From Cymbidium sinense (Eukaryota > Streptophyta > Magnoliopsida > Asparagales > Orchidaceae), in contig CM038218.1 in the NCBI GenBank assembly GCA_021442155.1, forward strand, positions 57,597,161 to 57,661,160: a stretch of 64,000 nucleotides of DNA, in the 5' to 3' direction. The stretch's first letter is position 1; each line of letters opens with the position of its first letter. Made by a program: the position numbers and the translations under genes. Below, piece after piece: positions 1 to 11,737 of the stretch. Below the pieces are notes generated by a model, which saw only the letters and a program-made list of their open reading frames with translations, had not been told where the DNA came from and ran no database searches.

Positions 1-690
1 TTTATTTTTTCTTTATTTTAGTTTATTTTATTTTATTTTTTATTTATATTTTATTTATATTTGGTTTATATTTATTTATTTATTTTTTTTATTTTAGTTT
101 ATTTTTTTGGTTCAGGTTTAGGTTTAGATTTATTTATTGGTTTAGGTTTATTTTTATTATATTTTTTATTTTTAGATTTTATTTTTTTAATTTTTAGGTT
201 TAGGTTTAGGTTTTTATTTTATTTTTTTAATTTAGGTTTTATGTTTTATTTTAAGTTTTTTTAGGTTTAGGCTTATTTTTTTGTTATTTTATTTTATTTA
301 GGGTTTAGGTTTAGGTTTAGTTTATTTTAGGTTTAGGTTTAGATTTTATTTATTTTAGTTTAGTTTATTTTAGTTTAGGTTTACGTTCATTTTATTTTTA
401 TTTTAAGTTTAGGTTTTTTTTTAGCTTAAGGTTTAGGTTTTATTTTTTATTTATTTTTATGTTTTATTTTTAGGTTTAGATTTTTATTTAGTTTTTATTT
501 TATTTTAGGTTTATTTTATTTTTATTTTAGGTTTAGTTTTATTTTATTTAGGTATTTTTTAGTTTAGGTTTTTATTTTTTTAGTTTAGTTTAGTTTTTAT
601 TTTTTATTTTATTTTCTTTTTAAGTTTAGGTTTAGGTTTAGGTTTAGGTTTTAGTTTAGGTTTTTTTTTTATTTTATTTTTTTATTTAGG
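1..690 (+). repeat. Telomere-derived T-rich repeat block, copy 1
   Basis: The block is made of TTTAGG, TTTAGGTTTAGG and TTTATTTTA words with almost no C on the plus strand, so it looks like a strongly degenerated plant telomere repeat. It is not a random simple repeat: the order of words at 300-690 can be followed in the blocks near 32885-33330, 34470-34750 and 35550-35755. All four contain a run of TTTAGG words, then a TTTATTTTAGTTTA stretch, then a poly(T) of 8-10 bases followed by a GTTTA-rich segment. It is therefore one copy of a shared repeat family. It is truncated by the window start. The short ORF inside it is only T-rich codons. Confidence 0.8.
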
Positions 691-1943
691 ATTTATAGAG
701 GGAAACATCAAGGCCATCATTGCGATACCTCTTATAGCCCATCATCCCAAGTCCATCTGCCTACAAGGTAGAAAAATAACCAACCATCAGAGATAATACA
801 AGAAGAACAACACCAAAGCTGCCACCAAAGAGGAATAGCAACATCAAAGGGAGCAAGTATCATGACCTTAACAACACCAATTAGAAAAAAACCAAGACTA
901 GAAAGAAAAACACAAGAGCTCATGTCTTCCACAAGAACATAGGAAAGGCAGTAAGGCTGTCACCCAAACTAGAAAAAGGGAAGGAGTAGTAGCCAAGAGA
1001 AGAGAACCATAGCAAGAGCAGGCCAACCAGCATGTCACCAACAGAGCAGGAAAGAAAGGCCAAAACAACCACCCATCCAACCAACCCAGCTAGCCAAAAT
1101 AGCCAACCAACCCAGCCAGCCAACATAGCCTCCCAGCCAACCACCATAGTAGCAAAAAAATCCAAATTAGTGAAAAGACCAACAACATCCATCATGCCAA
1201 AACCACCCAAGGCAACCAGGAAAAGGGTAGAAGCAAATAGTAGCATCCACCAAACCCAACCAAAGTAGCAAAAATTCTATTCTAGGTGAGGTGAATAGCC
1301 AGCCAAAAATAAAATGGAGCAAAGACTAATAAGACAGACTAAAAGCCATCCATCGAGTAGCGAATACAACAAGAACACCACCAAAGCCAATAGCAAAAAT
1401 GAGGAGAAATATCAATGACTGTAAACATCATAACCACAGCCAAGTTAGGCACCAATACACCAAACCAAGTCACTAGATCCCAAAGAAAAATAATAGCCAC
1501 TAAACAACCATCAACCATCCAACCCAAAATAACAAAAAAAATAAAGTAGCTGTAGCCAATAAAGGAAGACCATTATAGGAAGAGGCTGAAACCACAAACA
1601 AAAGAAACAAACCTAGACTTACAAAACTAACCACCAAAACCTAATCCACAAAAAGAAGAAATAACAGTCAATAAATAACCTCCATCTTGGGAAATCAAAT
1701 CCAAAATTAAACCACCAACAGCCCCTCCAATCTGCCACCAACAGAAGCTGATAAACTAGCCAACACAACTAGCCAGCCAACCAACCAACTTAGCCAGCCA
1801 ACACGACCAACCCACCCAACTAGCCAATAAGGCCACCCAACCAACCACCATAGCAACAAAAAATCCAACTCAGTTAAGGAAGCAACTAGCCTAGAGATAT
1901 GGCAAACCCCATACATAAAATAGCAAGCAAAGCCACCACCCAA
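691..1943. other. CCA-rich unidentified intergenic DNA with internal duplication
   Basis: The plus strand is rich in A and CCA and contains two clusters of AGCCAACCAACCCAGCC-type words, at about 1060-1140 and 1740-1850. Each cluster is preceded by a similar CACCAACAGA stretch (about 1036 and 1735) and followed by ACCACCATAG plus an A-run (about 1140 and 1850), so the two halves look like an old imperfect duplication. Open frames here are short and of low complexity (Pro/Thr/Gln on plus, Trp/Gly/Leu on minus) and I see no domain. I cannot assign it to a gene or a known element. Confidence 0.5.
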
Positions 1944-4451
1944 TTTAAATTACAAACATGGAAATGGGTTAGGATCAGCATACTTTCCCTCATTTCTTCA
2001 AACCAAATCAAATATGAAATTGAAAGTGATAATTAAAAAACCTTGGTTTTCTTTAAATGCTTTTATTGTCCTTAAAAATTAATTTAACAAATGGTTTTCC
2101 TTTATGTCAAGCTTGCATGTTTTGATTTATTTTATAATATGTGTGGCTATTATCACTATTAAATCCAAACATATTTTCCAAGCTTATAATTGAATGGTTA
2201 CATATGCTATGAATGCTAGTTATAAATACATAGGAGATGTATGTCATTATAGCTTAAATGTATGAAGTGAAGCTCTTTCCTTTTTATTCATGTATTGATT
2301 TATGTAAGTGAGAATATTAATGGGTATATAGTCTGGACATCCTAGGAATATGAGATTTTAGTTAGCCCCAAGGAGGTCATTTGATTACCTCACTTCCCTA
2401 GCTTAACAACAGCACATACTCCATTTGATTTCATTCTTATGTATTTCAATACTAGAATTTAGATGAGGCTTTAATTCATATATATAAATGATTCAATTAG
2501 ACTAAATGTCATTATTTGCATGATTTTCATTCTCCAAATTATGAATACATGTGTATGTATCTAAGAAAAGTGTATATAGTCTGGACATCCTGGGAATATG
2601 AAGCTTTAGCTAGCCATAAAAAGTCATTTATTACCTCACTTCTCTAGTTTAACAAAGGTGTGTACTTGTATATGTCTTTTATACATACATGTTTTTATTT
2701 AATTAGAGAATTGTAATCCTTCATTTTTATTAAAATACATGCATTTCCAATTATTCAAGTGATTGAATTAATTGATCATGTAATTTGGAGCTATCTTTCT
2801 TATGTTCAAGAATACGAGGCCAAGAATAAGGATGAGCATTGGCTAGAAGGCTTTGTCCTGGGAGCCCATGTGATGCTTTTGAAGTGGAGCAAACCAAATC
2901 AAAGAAATAGGAAGATACATGAAGATATAAAGACCCCCCATAGCATTTATCATTTGTAAATTACAAATTATTCTTTTATATACTGGGTTGTATAAGGGTA
3001 GAGCTTGGCTACCCATTTTTCTTTTCGGGTTGTAATGACAACTGATTACTCCTATTATTCTTTATGTTAGTAAAAATTATTTGATGTTGTGTTTAAAGTG
3101 CACAATTAAGATGGCATTTTTCTTAGTTTCTTTATATGTTAGATGTTTGAATGTGTGGCTGGAATGCGATTAGGCTCTTAGAAAAAAATTAACCTTTCTA
3201 CCCAACTATAACTCATAACTAAAGTTTTAAATAATTCATAACCTCACATAAAACTAGGATATAAATCAAGATTATTAAAAGATTTAGTAATCCCTTAAGA
3301 ATGTTGAATGGCCAACAACATGCACATCATATTATTTCTCTTGAAAATAGGGATTTCCATCTTTGCATGATAGGGAATGCTTGACTGAGGGCATCTGTGT
3401 TAGAAAACACCCTTTCTTGATTTAGCCAACAACCTTATTTCATCAAGTATGTAGGCATCAAAATCCCAAAGCCTTTGTCAAATTAAAGTGTCAAAATAAA
3501 TAAAACTTGAAAATATTTTGCACTAGACTAAGTCATATGCTTGTACCACTCATGCTCTAGTCTCTTAGGGAGTGAGTTTAAGGACTTTAGTTTCTTTCTA
3601 ATTAAATAATAGCCTAATTAATTTTGCAAATCATATGACCAAACTTCATGGATTTAAAATGTAGAAGGTGTTAGCTGGCTACCACTTCAGGCGGTTGTAA
3701 GTCCAATAGTCAAGCGATTCATCCTCTCTTGTGGAGTTAAACCATATGCCCATTTTCACTTAGACTTTGGTCATGCTTTGGCTTATGCTAAAGTTCCCTA
3801 GATTTAGGATTCAACGTGGTTGTTTCTTTCAGGCTACAAGCATAAATCTTCACCTCTTAGGCATCTCCATAATCTTGTGTTGTTGGATTACAAGTCCTAG
3901 TTTTCTAATGAAATGAGAACTTTAATACAATTTATCTTCTCTTTAATTTCAAAATTATAAAGCCCAATTAGAGGAATGGTTCTAATTCTCACTAGTTTTT
4001 CTAGTATCAAGAGCATTCCCTACTCATTTCCTTTGGCTTCAATAATAAGTCTTTTCTTTGAGTTTTCCAACTTGATTTTCTAATATAACTAATCCTTTGA
4101 TAGTCTAGCCTTGAAATCTTTGGAGACTTTAATTGGTACTTTAATCGAGAGTAATCTTAATGGATTCACACCCCTTAAGATGTAATTAACTATGAAGACT
4201 TGCCTTCATAAGGAACTTAATAAATCCAGCTTAATATAAACCCTACTTTACTTTTTCATGTAAAGTAGGGGAAAGATCTCTAGTACATTCGAAGACCCAT
4301 CATGCCTTTGAAGTCTTTATTATGTGATTAGGTCCATTATAGGGTGATGATTTCTATCTTTTGAGATGGTGCATCTTTCCTTAATATCGCACTATCATTT
4401 CAATAAGTACCCTAAGATCTAATGTGGTCCACATCTCAAAAATAAACACCA
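1944..4451 (+). mobile_element. LTR A (5' LTR of element 1, truncated)
   Basis: The segment matches LTR B from about 15345 to 19078 and, more weakly, LTR C from about 41620 to 45150. The start is a break: only the last third of the LTR is present, and the DNA upstream is unrelated. It carries two of the LTR subrepeats (2328-2412 and 2573-2657). A 66-residue ORF at 2759-2959 spans the deletion junction and is not considered a gene. A versus B is visibly diverged, roughly 85 percent in the stretches I compared, which suggests an old insertion. Confidence 0.8.
2328..2657 (+). repeat. LTR subrepeats in LTR A (two units)
   Basis: Two units of about 85 bp, 245 bp apart, share TATAGTCTGGACATCC, then GGGAATATGA or a variant, GCTTTAG, TAGCC, GTCATTT, ATTACCTCACTT and TAGTTTAAC. 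The same unit occurs three times in LTR B (about 15826, 16075 and 16343). A weaker form occurs in LTR C (about 42302). Copy number therefore differs between LTRs of the same family, as expected for tandem repeats in LTRs. Confidence 0.75.
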
Positions 4452-4475
4452 TGATTTTCTAGACTTTGGGATGGT
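4452..4475 (+). other. Primer-binding-site remnant, element 1
   Basis: Immediately after the inferred LTR end, TTTTCTAGACTTTGGGATGG is followed by GGTTCCTCTCTCCAT. The latter is also present right after the primer-like site of element 4. The site itself is degenerate compared with TTGGCGACTCTGTTGGGGA in element 4. I infer a decayed tRNA primer site from position and alignment, not from a tRNA match. Confidence 0.45.
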
Positions 4476-4969
4476 TCCTCTCTCCATATCTAGTAGCAAT
4501 TATTGTTTCCAAACATGATAGTGAACTTCTATTTTATATGGGTCCAAGACTATCTTTCTTTCATTGGCACTTTTCTATTTCATCCTTAGGTTAAGCTAGC
4601 TAACATCCTTTAGGTTTTAAGACCTCACTCCATGTAGGTCTTAAAACCGCTATTGGGTCCCCAATAGGTAAAATTTTATTTTTAATTAACTAAAGGAGAT
4701 GACTAAAAATTTAGAACCTCTTTACCATTCTCTTGGTGAGGCAAGGTTCATTTCATACTTAAGAAAATAAACTCTTTGCAAAAAAAAAATATATACTTTC
4801 AAAAGCACTTCTCAAATTAAAATTCTCATGACAAAAGATTTGCATTTAAAGATAACCAAACCACATGCAACAGTATCCATGATTGTTTCATGGAGGTTCT
4901 TTTCAAAATTTAAAATCAAATAATTTTAAAATCCTTTTTCAAAAAGCACATATTTCAAAATAGTAATCT
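4476..4969 (+). other. Leader of element 1 before the hairpin array
   Basis: Non-coding leader that aligns with 45181-45550 of element 4. Both contain TTGGCAC near the start, a stretch on the theme of TTAGGTTTTAAGACC, and then CCAATAGGTAAAAT. Downstream it becomes A-rich with TTTTCAAAAAGCAC words. I see no ORF in it. Confidence 0.55.
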
Positions 4970-6045
4970 CCATTCAACACACCTAAGTTTGTTGAATGAA
5001 GATTTTATTTTCAAACATGATGTTAACATAAAATTGAAATTTCATTTAGCACATCCTACATGTGCTAAGTTGGAATTTCTCTTTGCAATTGCAACATCAC
5101 ACACAAATATCCCATCTTTGGAGATTGAAAAGAAAAAATATAATTGATTTCTATTTAACATACCTAAATTTGTTAAATGAAAATCCCTTTTTTCAAAATC
5201 ACTAAAAATTAAAACACATTTGAATTCCATTTGACAAACCCAAATTTGTCAAATGAGAATTCCATTTTTAAAAATCAAAATAAAATTAGAGTATACATAA
5301 CATACCCACATTTTCTAAGTAGAGTTCCCTTTTTAAAATCATATATAAATTAAACACACTTGAACTCCATTTGACATTCCTAAATTTGTCAATTGAGAGT
5401 CCCACCTTTTCAAAATTGAAAACAAATTGAACTTTATTTAACATACCACATTTGTTAAATAGAAGTTCTCCTCTTTCAAAACAAAACAAAACAAACTCAT
5501 CAAACAAACTTGAGCCCTACTTAACTTACCAAATTTGTTAAGTAAGGGTCTCATTTTTCAAAATAAAATAAAAATACATCAAACACATTGGGCTTCACTC
5601 AGCATACCTAAATTTGCTAAGTAAAGATCCCATTTTCAAATTGAACTCAACAAATCAAACACATGACACATCATCAAACAACAAAATGCTTGAAAAATTG
5701 TTTTCAAACATGCACTTGAATCTCATTTAGCATACATAAATCTGCTAAGTGAAGATTCCAAAATCAAAACCAATACAAATTCAATTGACCCTCCATTTAA
5801 CATACCCAAATTTATTAAATGAGGGTCCCAAACATAAAATCAAATTCAAATGTTAGCCAATGGAAGTATCAATTAAGAGCCTCTCCAAAACATTTGAACC
5901 CCATTCAACATACCCAAATTTATTGAATGTGGGTTCTAAATTTAAATAAAGTTCAAAGTCTCTCCTTCAAAAAAAAATCATAATCTCTCCAATATTTTAA
6001 CCCCACTTAGCATACCTAAATTTGTTAAATGAGGGCTCCAATTCA
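4970..6045 (+). repeat. Leader hairpin array 1 (about 13 units)
   Basis: Imperfect tandem units of 65-120 bp each contain an inverted repeat around a loop on the theme TACCCAAATT. Examples are CATTCAACA with TGTTGAATG (4971-4979 and 4990-4998), TTAGCACAT with ATGTGCTAA (5046-5054 and 5060-5068), ATTTAACA with TGTTAAAT (5153-5160 and 5171-5178), and CATTTGACA with TGTCAAATG (5228-5236 and 5247-5255). When one arm changes, the other usually changes to match. Further units lie near 5370, 5430, 5515, 5595, 5722, 5793, 5902 and 6001. Function unknown; the position is the 5' untranslated leader of the retrotransposon RNA. Confidence 0.85.
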
Positions 6046-6775
6046 ACAATCAAAGAAAGTTAATAATTCAAGTCAACAACATTCAAGCAATGGTTTGATA
6101 TGGTTCTCTTTCTAGCAATGCGAGATTCCTCCCACTCATGACCAGAGAGAGGAGGTGGCAGGCAAGAAGCCACTTCTTTAGTTTGACCGATAGTTTGATT
6201 CTGAGTTTCCCTAACCAAAGAAGAAAGGCCATAAAAGTTCCTTCAAGAGCCAAGAATAAGATCAATAAGGATTTTTGGGTATGTCTTATCCATTCTAGAT
6301 AAGTATGACTCAATTGATTTGAATCCTAAATCCCAAAAGAAGATAACTCCCAAAATGACAATAATGATTGTAATCCATAAAATAGTAGTATCGATGGACT
6401 TGATGTCTTTAAGGATTCCAACTTGGGTAGAGATACCCCCATTCTAAACTTTCATGGTGTCACGATCGACAAAGAGTTAGAATCATCAGATCTAATAGAA
6501 GAAATTTTGGGCACCATAAAAGAGTAGGTAAACATCAATTCTACCTCTCTTTAGAAGATATCATAGAAGCCAATTATTGTAGTAGCAGGGTCCTACCACT
6601 TTGATCAAGACTATAAGAAGAAGCAAACTAGTTGTTTAAAATAATTAAATTCTAAATCCTTCTTAAGATACACCTCATAATCCAAAATAAGGGCATCAAA
6701 CTATTTTGAAGGTTAATCTTAAGGTCCTAAACTATCTTGGAAGGTTGCCCACTATGCTAAAATAATGAGTGCACC
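6046..6775 (-). pseudogene. Possible antisense extra ORF remnant with a hydrophobic segment
   Basis: On the minus strand, 6083-6430 reads as protein-like sequence in two frames separated by stops. One frame has a strongly hydrophobic stretch (6335-6390, rich in Ile, Val, Leu and Trp) that would suit a membrane segment. After an in-frame stop it continues into a charged, Gln/Glu/Arg-containing part down to about 6083. The other frame is open for 76 codons (6083-6313). I do not recognise the protein. Extra ORFs, some antisense, are known in the Tat lineage, but element 4 has a different-looking sense ORF at the equivalent place, so this is tentative. 6431-6775 shows nothing I can name. Confidence 0.25.
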
Positions 6776-7624
6776 CTAACCTTCTCTAAGGAGATAGAGG
6801 AGTGTTTGATTGGAACTTAACCTGATTCTTCCTTGCTCAATTAGTGGAAACCTCCTCAAGTCATACTTGATATAGAATATCCTATGGAAAGAAAATACAA
6901 GCAATCCCCTCCAGAGAACACAACATAAAGAAAGACTCAAAAAAAGGAGAAAGAAAAAAATGAAACAAAAAGAGAAAAGAAAGAAAAGAAAAAATGAAAA
7001 AATGAATGAAAAAAGAGAAGAAGAGAAAGAAAAGAAGAAAAAGAGAAAAAGTAAAGCACCAATAATACACATTGATTTGGAATCCAAAGGATAAATCATG
7101 TGTACAAGGTGTAAATTCAAAGAAAAGGAGAGAAAAAAAGAATATACAAAATAAATTTTGAGTCTACTTTTGACAAGTCTTTGGAGTAGATAATAGTAAA
7201 ACAAAAAGTTCTAAAAGGATAATTTATGAATGATATGACTAGAAACATAGTAGGTATGTGAGCATATTGGCTAATTCTATTATCTCATGATATTATTATA
7301 GGATTGGAAGTTAAGAATTGTTCCTAACCTCTCACAATATATATATATATATATATATAATGAGATATCAAATTTCCACTTCATCTCATTCTTCAAGCTC
7401 GAAAGAGGATTCAACATTTATAGATAAACCTTCAAATAAAGTAATAAAATAATCTTTTTCCTAGTCTACCTACTTTGCTTAAAGAATTTGAAGACTTTCA
7501 AGTAGAAGATACACTCAAGTTTAGAAGAAAATTAGATCATCAACCAATGAGTTTTAAGAGATTCACCTCAACATAAAGGTAGTCCACCCACCCTCCCAAC
7601 ATCCATGTATGATAAGTCAGAAAG
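6776..7624 (+). pseudogene. Unrecognised pol-flank remnant of element 1 with purine-rich tract
   Basis: The plus strand at about 6930-7060 is a nearly pure A/G tract (AAAGAGAAAAGAAAG words) like the tracts at 23270-23345 in element 2 and 52340-52410 in element 4. There the tract lies between protease and reverse transcriptase and would encode Lys/Glu-rich protein. Its position upstream of the RT remnant agrees. The 142-residue ORF on the minus strand is the Phe/Leu/Ser-rich shadow of this tract. A short (AT)n run occupies 7336-7359. The rest is not recognisable. Confidence 0.4.
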
Positions 7625-8520
7625 AAAATGCCAATGACTTGGTTAGGTTACTTTTGTAGTTTAAAGACTACTTTACCTAAGACCATAATGAAGTTCCCAA
7701 TACATCTTTAAAGGAAGCACTCTACAAACTTAAAATTGAACCTATTGCAATTGCTACTTTGCAAACTTTTGATGCAAACATTTGCACCAAGAAGAAGATC
7801 AAAGTTTGAAGTCAACCTTATTGAAGAAGAAAGATGCTATCATGATTACCCAACATTATGCACAGTCAAAAAGAAGAACATTCTAATCTACACATACATC
7901 GATTCTGAAGATTTCAGTTAGGCATGTCATGTAGATAAATCCACATTACTTATTTCAAATTTGATAGCAGACATAGCCTCTTTACATGCAGTCTCCTTAT
8001 TCAAGGATGGGCCGAATGATGCCAGAGGATGAGAGGTCATTTGCACTTATAATTTCCATTTGAATTTACCGCTATAAGGTCATGCCTTTCTTTGATCACC
8101 AGGGTTAAAGAAAAAGGAAGACCATCTTTACGATATGAGTAGTTATCTTTGATTATTTATGACACTACAGCCTGAAGTTGAATCCCCTAAAGTATACAAT
8201 TAGGATGACTTTAGGGGAGTTTTTAAGGCTTGTAGTATAGCATCATGAGATAACAAGGATTAATTTAAAAGAGATTAAAGTGATATTAGAGATGCAGCCC
8301 CCAAGATTCTACTTAATAGAAGAGAGACCTTATTTAATGTTGAATATAGATGGTTTAAACTTTTTCAAAGTTATTCTATCTCTAAACTTTTCAAATCAAG
8401 AATCTACTTTCGATCATTGAAAGGCCTACCTTGGTGCTAAGAAAGATGGAAAGTAGTTTAAACCACTATGATAGGGGAGCGCCCGATGCTTCCAATCAAT
8501 GAGCTCTATTTAAAAAAATA
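7625..8520 (+). pseudogene. Reverse transcriptase and integrase tail remnant, element 1
   Basis: Short blocks match the better pol copies. At 7635-7690 lies the acidic stretch that precedes RT (compare 53365-53420). At 7965-8110 are fragments of the RT palm (Asp-Ile-Ala-Ser, then Pro-Glu-Asp-Glu-Arg, then Val-Met-Pro-like). At 8245-8300 is the Leu-Lys-x-Ile-Lys-Val-Ile-Leu-Glu-Met block, and at 8465-8515 the last residues of integrase just before its stop. The RT active-site YxDD region, both RNase H domains and nearly all of integrase are missing, so the piece has large internal deletions as well as frameshifts. Confidence 0.65.
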
Positions 8521-11500
8521 TTATCATTAAAATAATGTTTGAAAATAATTATCATCAATAAAAATCCTGTCTTTCCATTCATCAAATCCCTTTTTCATTG
8601 GAAGTATTATTTTGCTTGTTTGTGAATCCGCCATGATGTGATTAGGATAGGTGTAAGAGAACCCAAGCTGCATCCTATCCTTCATCAACACAAACATAAA
8701 CTACACAATATTCTTTGGTGCTATTAGGATAGGTGTAAGAGAACCCAAGAGGCATCCTATTTTGACTAGTACAACTAAGTTAGGTGTAAGAGAACCAGAG
8801 CGGCATTCTTTCTTGGTGGAGTCACATTGCCCCGATGGCACCATTTCATCCACTCTTCGATGTGTTTAGGGTAGGTGTAAGAAACCCAAGCGGCATCCTA
8901 TCCTTCATCAACATAACACAAACACATGAACAAATACACATTTTTGTCTCGCTACTTTGATGTGGGATAACACCCCGCGTGGCCCTCACTCATTTCTAGG
9001 TCGCTGTGTTACTTTTGCTAGGCCACCCCCTGGTACCTTATTCATGAGGATGTAAGTTTGCTATGCTTTCCTTCCTGACTTGAGCACTGCACACCGACGA
9101 GCATCACGTTAGCATGGTAGGCCTTATTATGTGGTCGGTAAGCTACTCTCACATTGGCTCTATTTAAAAGGATGTAAGTCAACCACACCTTCTTCTTAAA
9201 TTTATCATCATGAATAGACTTAGTTGAGTATATCTGACAAACACACATACACATCTTTTATCTCTAGCTACTTTAATGTGGGATAACACCCCCTGTGGCC
9301 CTCACTCATTAGGTGCTCTAGGACTGGTTGACGTGCTACCATGCTAGTGCTTCACCCCAGCGATCGTTCTTTAGGAGGATGTAAGTCTACTATGCTTTCC
9401 ATCCTAACTTGACCATTGCACACCAACAAGTGCTACAGCATAGTTGGTAAGCAACCTTCATGTTAGCTTCATTCAAGAAGATATAAGTCTACTATACACT
9501 TTCTTCTTGGACTAGCCATCATGAACTGACTTGATTGAGAAAAGGATTAGGGTAACTCCACCAGTGACACCTTTCCTCCTAACTACTTCAAGTCTGGGTC
9601 CAGTCTTTCTTTATGACTCCCTACTTAGTAGTCGCTCTTAGGTCAGGTTTGACTTGTGCCAATGGGTCACCCCAATATTGTTCCTTGCTTCAAGATGTAA
9701 GTCCGCTATGCTTTCTTTCTAAGTACAGCCATTCCACACTAACGGGAAACCCTTGGTCGGATACCACCCGTCTAGCCGATGAAAGACTATCCCAACAATT
9801 AACTTCACTTTAGAGAGATATAAGTAAACACATCTTCTTCCTAGATGATTGTCGCACACCAACAAGCACCTTAGGCTGGTTGGTGTTCTCTATGCTGATA
9901 GCGACCCACCCGGTGGATACATAACTCATGGTAGATGTAAGTCTACTACGCTTTCTCCTTGAGTTAGCCACCGTACACCTACAAGCTTTCTTATTTAGAG
10001 GGTCCAGGATAACGCCCCTAGTGGCACCTCCTCTATGGGCATTATATTTAGATCATGTCCTTTGCAACCCCATTTAGACACTGCCTGGTTACTACTAGAT
10101 TGGACAACCCCCTTTCCTAGTAGCCACCCTTGTGGCTGGAGATTATGTTATATGGATGTGTAGATTCTCCCTTGGTCCAGTAAATCTGAGATAGGCCTAG
10201 GCCAACATATTCCCCTTTTCAGTGTGGTCCCTCGCACACTAATGGGGTCCTTAATAACAAACAAACAATATATACATTCCCTTATGGATTAGGATTTAAG
10301 GCCCCTAATGTCACCTTTCTAAGCGGGCATCCTATCTTTAGGGCAGTGTCAGCAAAACTCCCTATATGAATCACCTGACTACTCTTGAGTTGAGACAAGT
10401 CCCCCATGACACTCTCTCAGTATTTTCCCTTAGGTCGGGTTCAATATGTTCTACCACCAACAGGTTACCCCGATGGTCATCGTGCCTTTGGAAGATGTAA
10501 GTCTACTATGCATTCTTTCTAGCACCGGGTCTAGGTCGGGTTCAATTTGTTGCGCATCCAATGGGTCACCCCATCGGTTGTTCCTTGCTTTGGAGATGTA
10601 AGTTTGCTATGCTTTCTCTAGCCCAGCTGTTGCACACCGAAAGGCACCCCTTAGGTTGGATAGTCGTACCCTTCAACCGGTAGACTACCCTTTTGGATCA
10701 ATAAATCTGAGATAGGCTAAGGCCGACATAGCCCCTTCTCAATGTGGTCCATTGCACACCGAAGGGATCCATCAAATGAAATTAAAAAAATGAAAATAAA
10801 CTAAATCAAATTAAAACATATCAATGAAATTAATGAAATTAATATTGACTACTTTTGAGTTGACATAAGTCCCCCAATGGCATTCACTCAATAGTCACCC
10901 CTAGGTCAGGTTCGATTTATTCTAGATCCAACAAATCACCCCAGTGATTGATACCTACTTTGGAAGATGTAAGTCTACTACGCTTTCTAAATATACAATC
11001 AGAAAGCACACCAAAGGCAACCAAGTCGGATAATCCTACTTTATGGCTGATAGACTATCCCTTTGGATTTGTAAATCTGAGATAGGTCAAGGCTGACATA
11101 GCCCTTTCTCAGTGGGTCCATCACACACCGACAAGGTCCATAATAAACCAAATTCAAAACCAACCTTGAGTTGAATCAAATTAAAACATATCAAACAAAA
11201 TAAACTTCTCTCCAGTGGAGCCATAAGAAATACCATCAAACTCTTATCCCCAATGGATAGCCCGAACCTGCTTCTCATTGAAAGGTTCACATTCCCAATC
11301 CCTAGCGGATTATAGATTCTTATTCCTAGCGGATGTGCACCCAAAAAAAATCATCTTCACAATTAAACTAAAATCCATATCCCCAGCAGATAGCTCGAAC
11401 TTGCTTCCCTAGTGGAAGGTTCATATACTCAATCCCCCGCGAATTCCTTCTGGCTCTCTTATGCCCTTAGCATAAAGAGAGCTTCTTTGCACTAAGATAG

Positions 11501-11737
11501 TGATTCTTTCTACCTTTTGGATTTAGGTATAGATCATTTTCATTAGTGTTTGCAATATTTTGGATGTTGCTGATCATCTCGATCAATGCTAATATGTGCA
11601 GTGTGCCTTGTCAGTTACACCACACCTATTGGGGTCCTTTTGTTGACCTCACTTTTGGAGTGAGTTCTCAACCTCCTCTTCTTAGAACTAGGAGCCTTCT
11701 AGACACTAAGATTTCCTTAGTCATAAGACACTTGTAG
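8521..11737 (+). mobile_element. Repetitive 3' region of element 1 (between pol and LTR B)
   Basis: This non-coding stretch of about 3.2 kb separates pol from the 3' LTR and has counterparts in element 2 (27441-30035) and element 4 (57063-59870). It opens with four copies of a GTAGGTGTAAGA-GCATCCTATCC unit (about 8645, 8725, 8775 and 8870). It then carries at least ten copies of a GATGTAAGTCTACTATGCTT-type word within larger units of 100-350 bp, which also include TAAATCTGAGATAGG, CACACCGA and GTTGACATAAGTCCCC. It closes with CCCTAGTGGA/GATAGCCCGAACCTGCTTC repeats and a hairpin. I see no open frame above background. Confidence 0.7.
11453..11482 (+). other. Hairpin near the end of the 3' region, element 1
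   Basis: GCTCTCTTATGC, loop CCTTA, then GCATAAAGAGAGC: a 12-bp stem with one bulged A. Hairpins in the same position and with the same central theme occur in element 4 (59601-59628) and element 2 (29972-29990), with different stem sequences. It lies about 260-350 bp before the 3' LTR. Role unknown; RNA 3'-end or packaging functions are possible but unproven. Confidence 0.5.

Noticed and set aside
61..264. 67-codon ORF in the T-rich block
   Set aside because: Only Phe, Leu, Gly and Tyr from TTTAGG/TTTATT words.
920..1246. 108-codon minus-strand ORF rich in Trp, Gly and Leu
   Set aside because: It reads through GGTTGGCTGGCTGGC-type minisatellite words; no domain and no conservation.
2759..2959. 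66-codon ORF in LTR A
   Set aside because: It crosses the site of a deletion relative to LTR B, and the matching part of LTR B contains stops.
6776..7204. 142-codon minus-strand ORF rich in Phe, Leu and Ser
   Set aside because: It is the complement of the A/G-rich tract; composition explains the lack of stops.
8521..11737. tRNA or other small RNA genes suggested by repeated short motifs
   Set aside because: No cloverleaf, no A/B box pair, and the motifs recur as parts of tandem repeat units.
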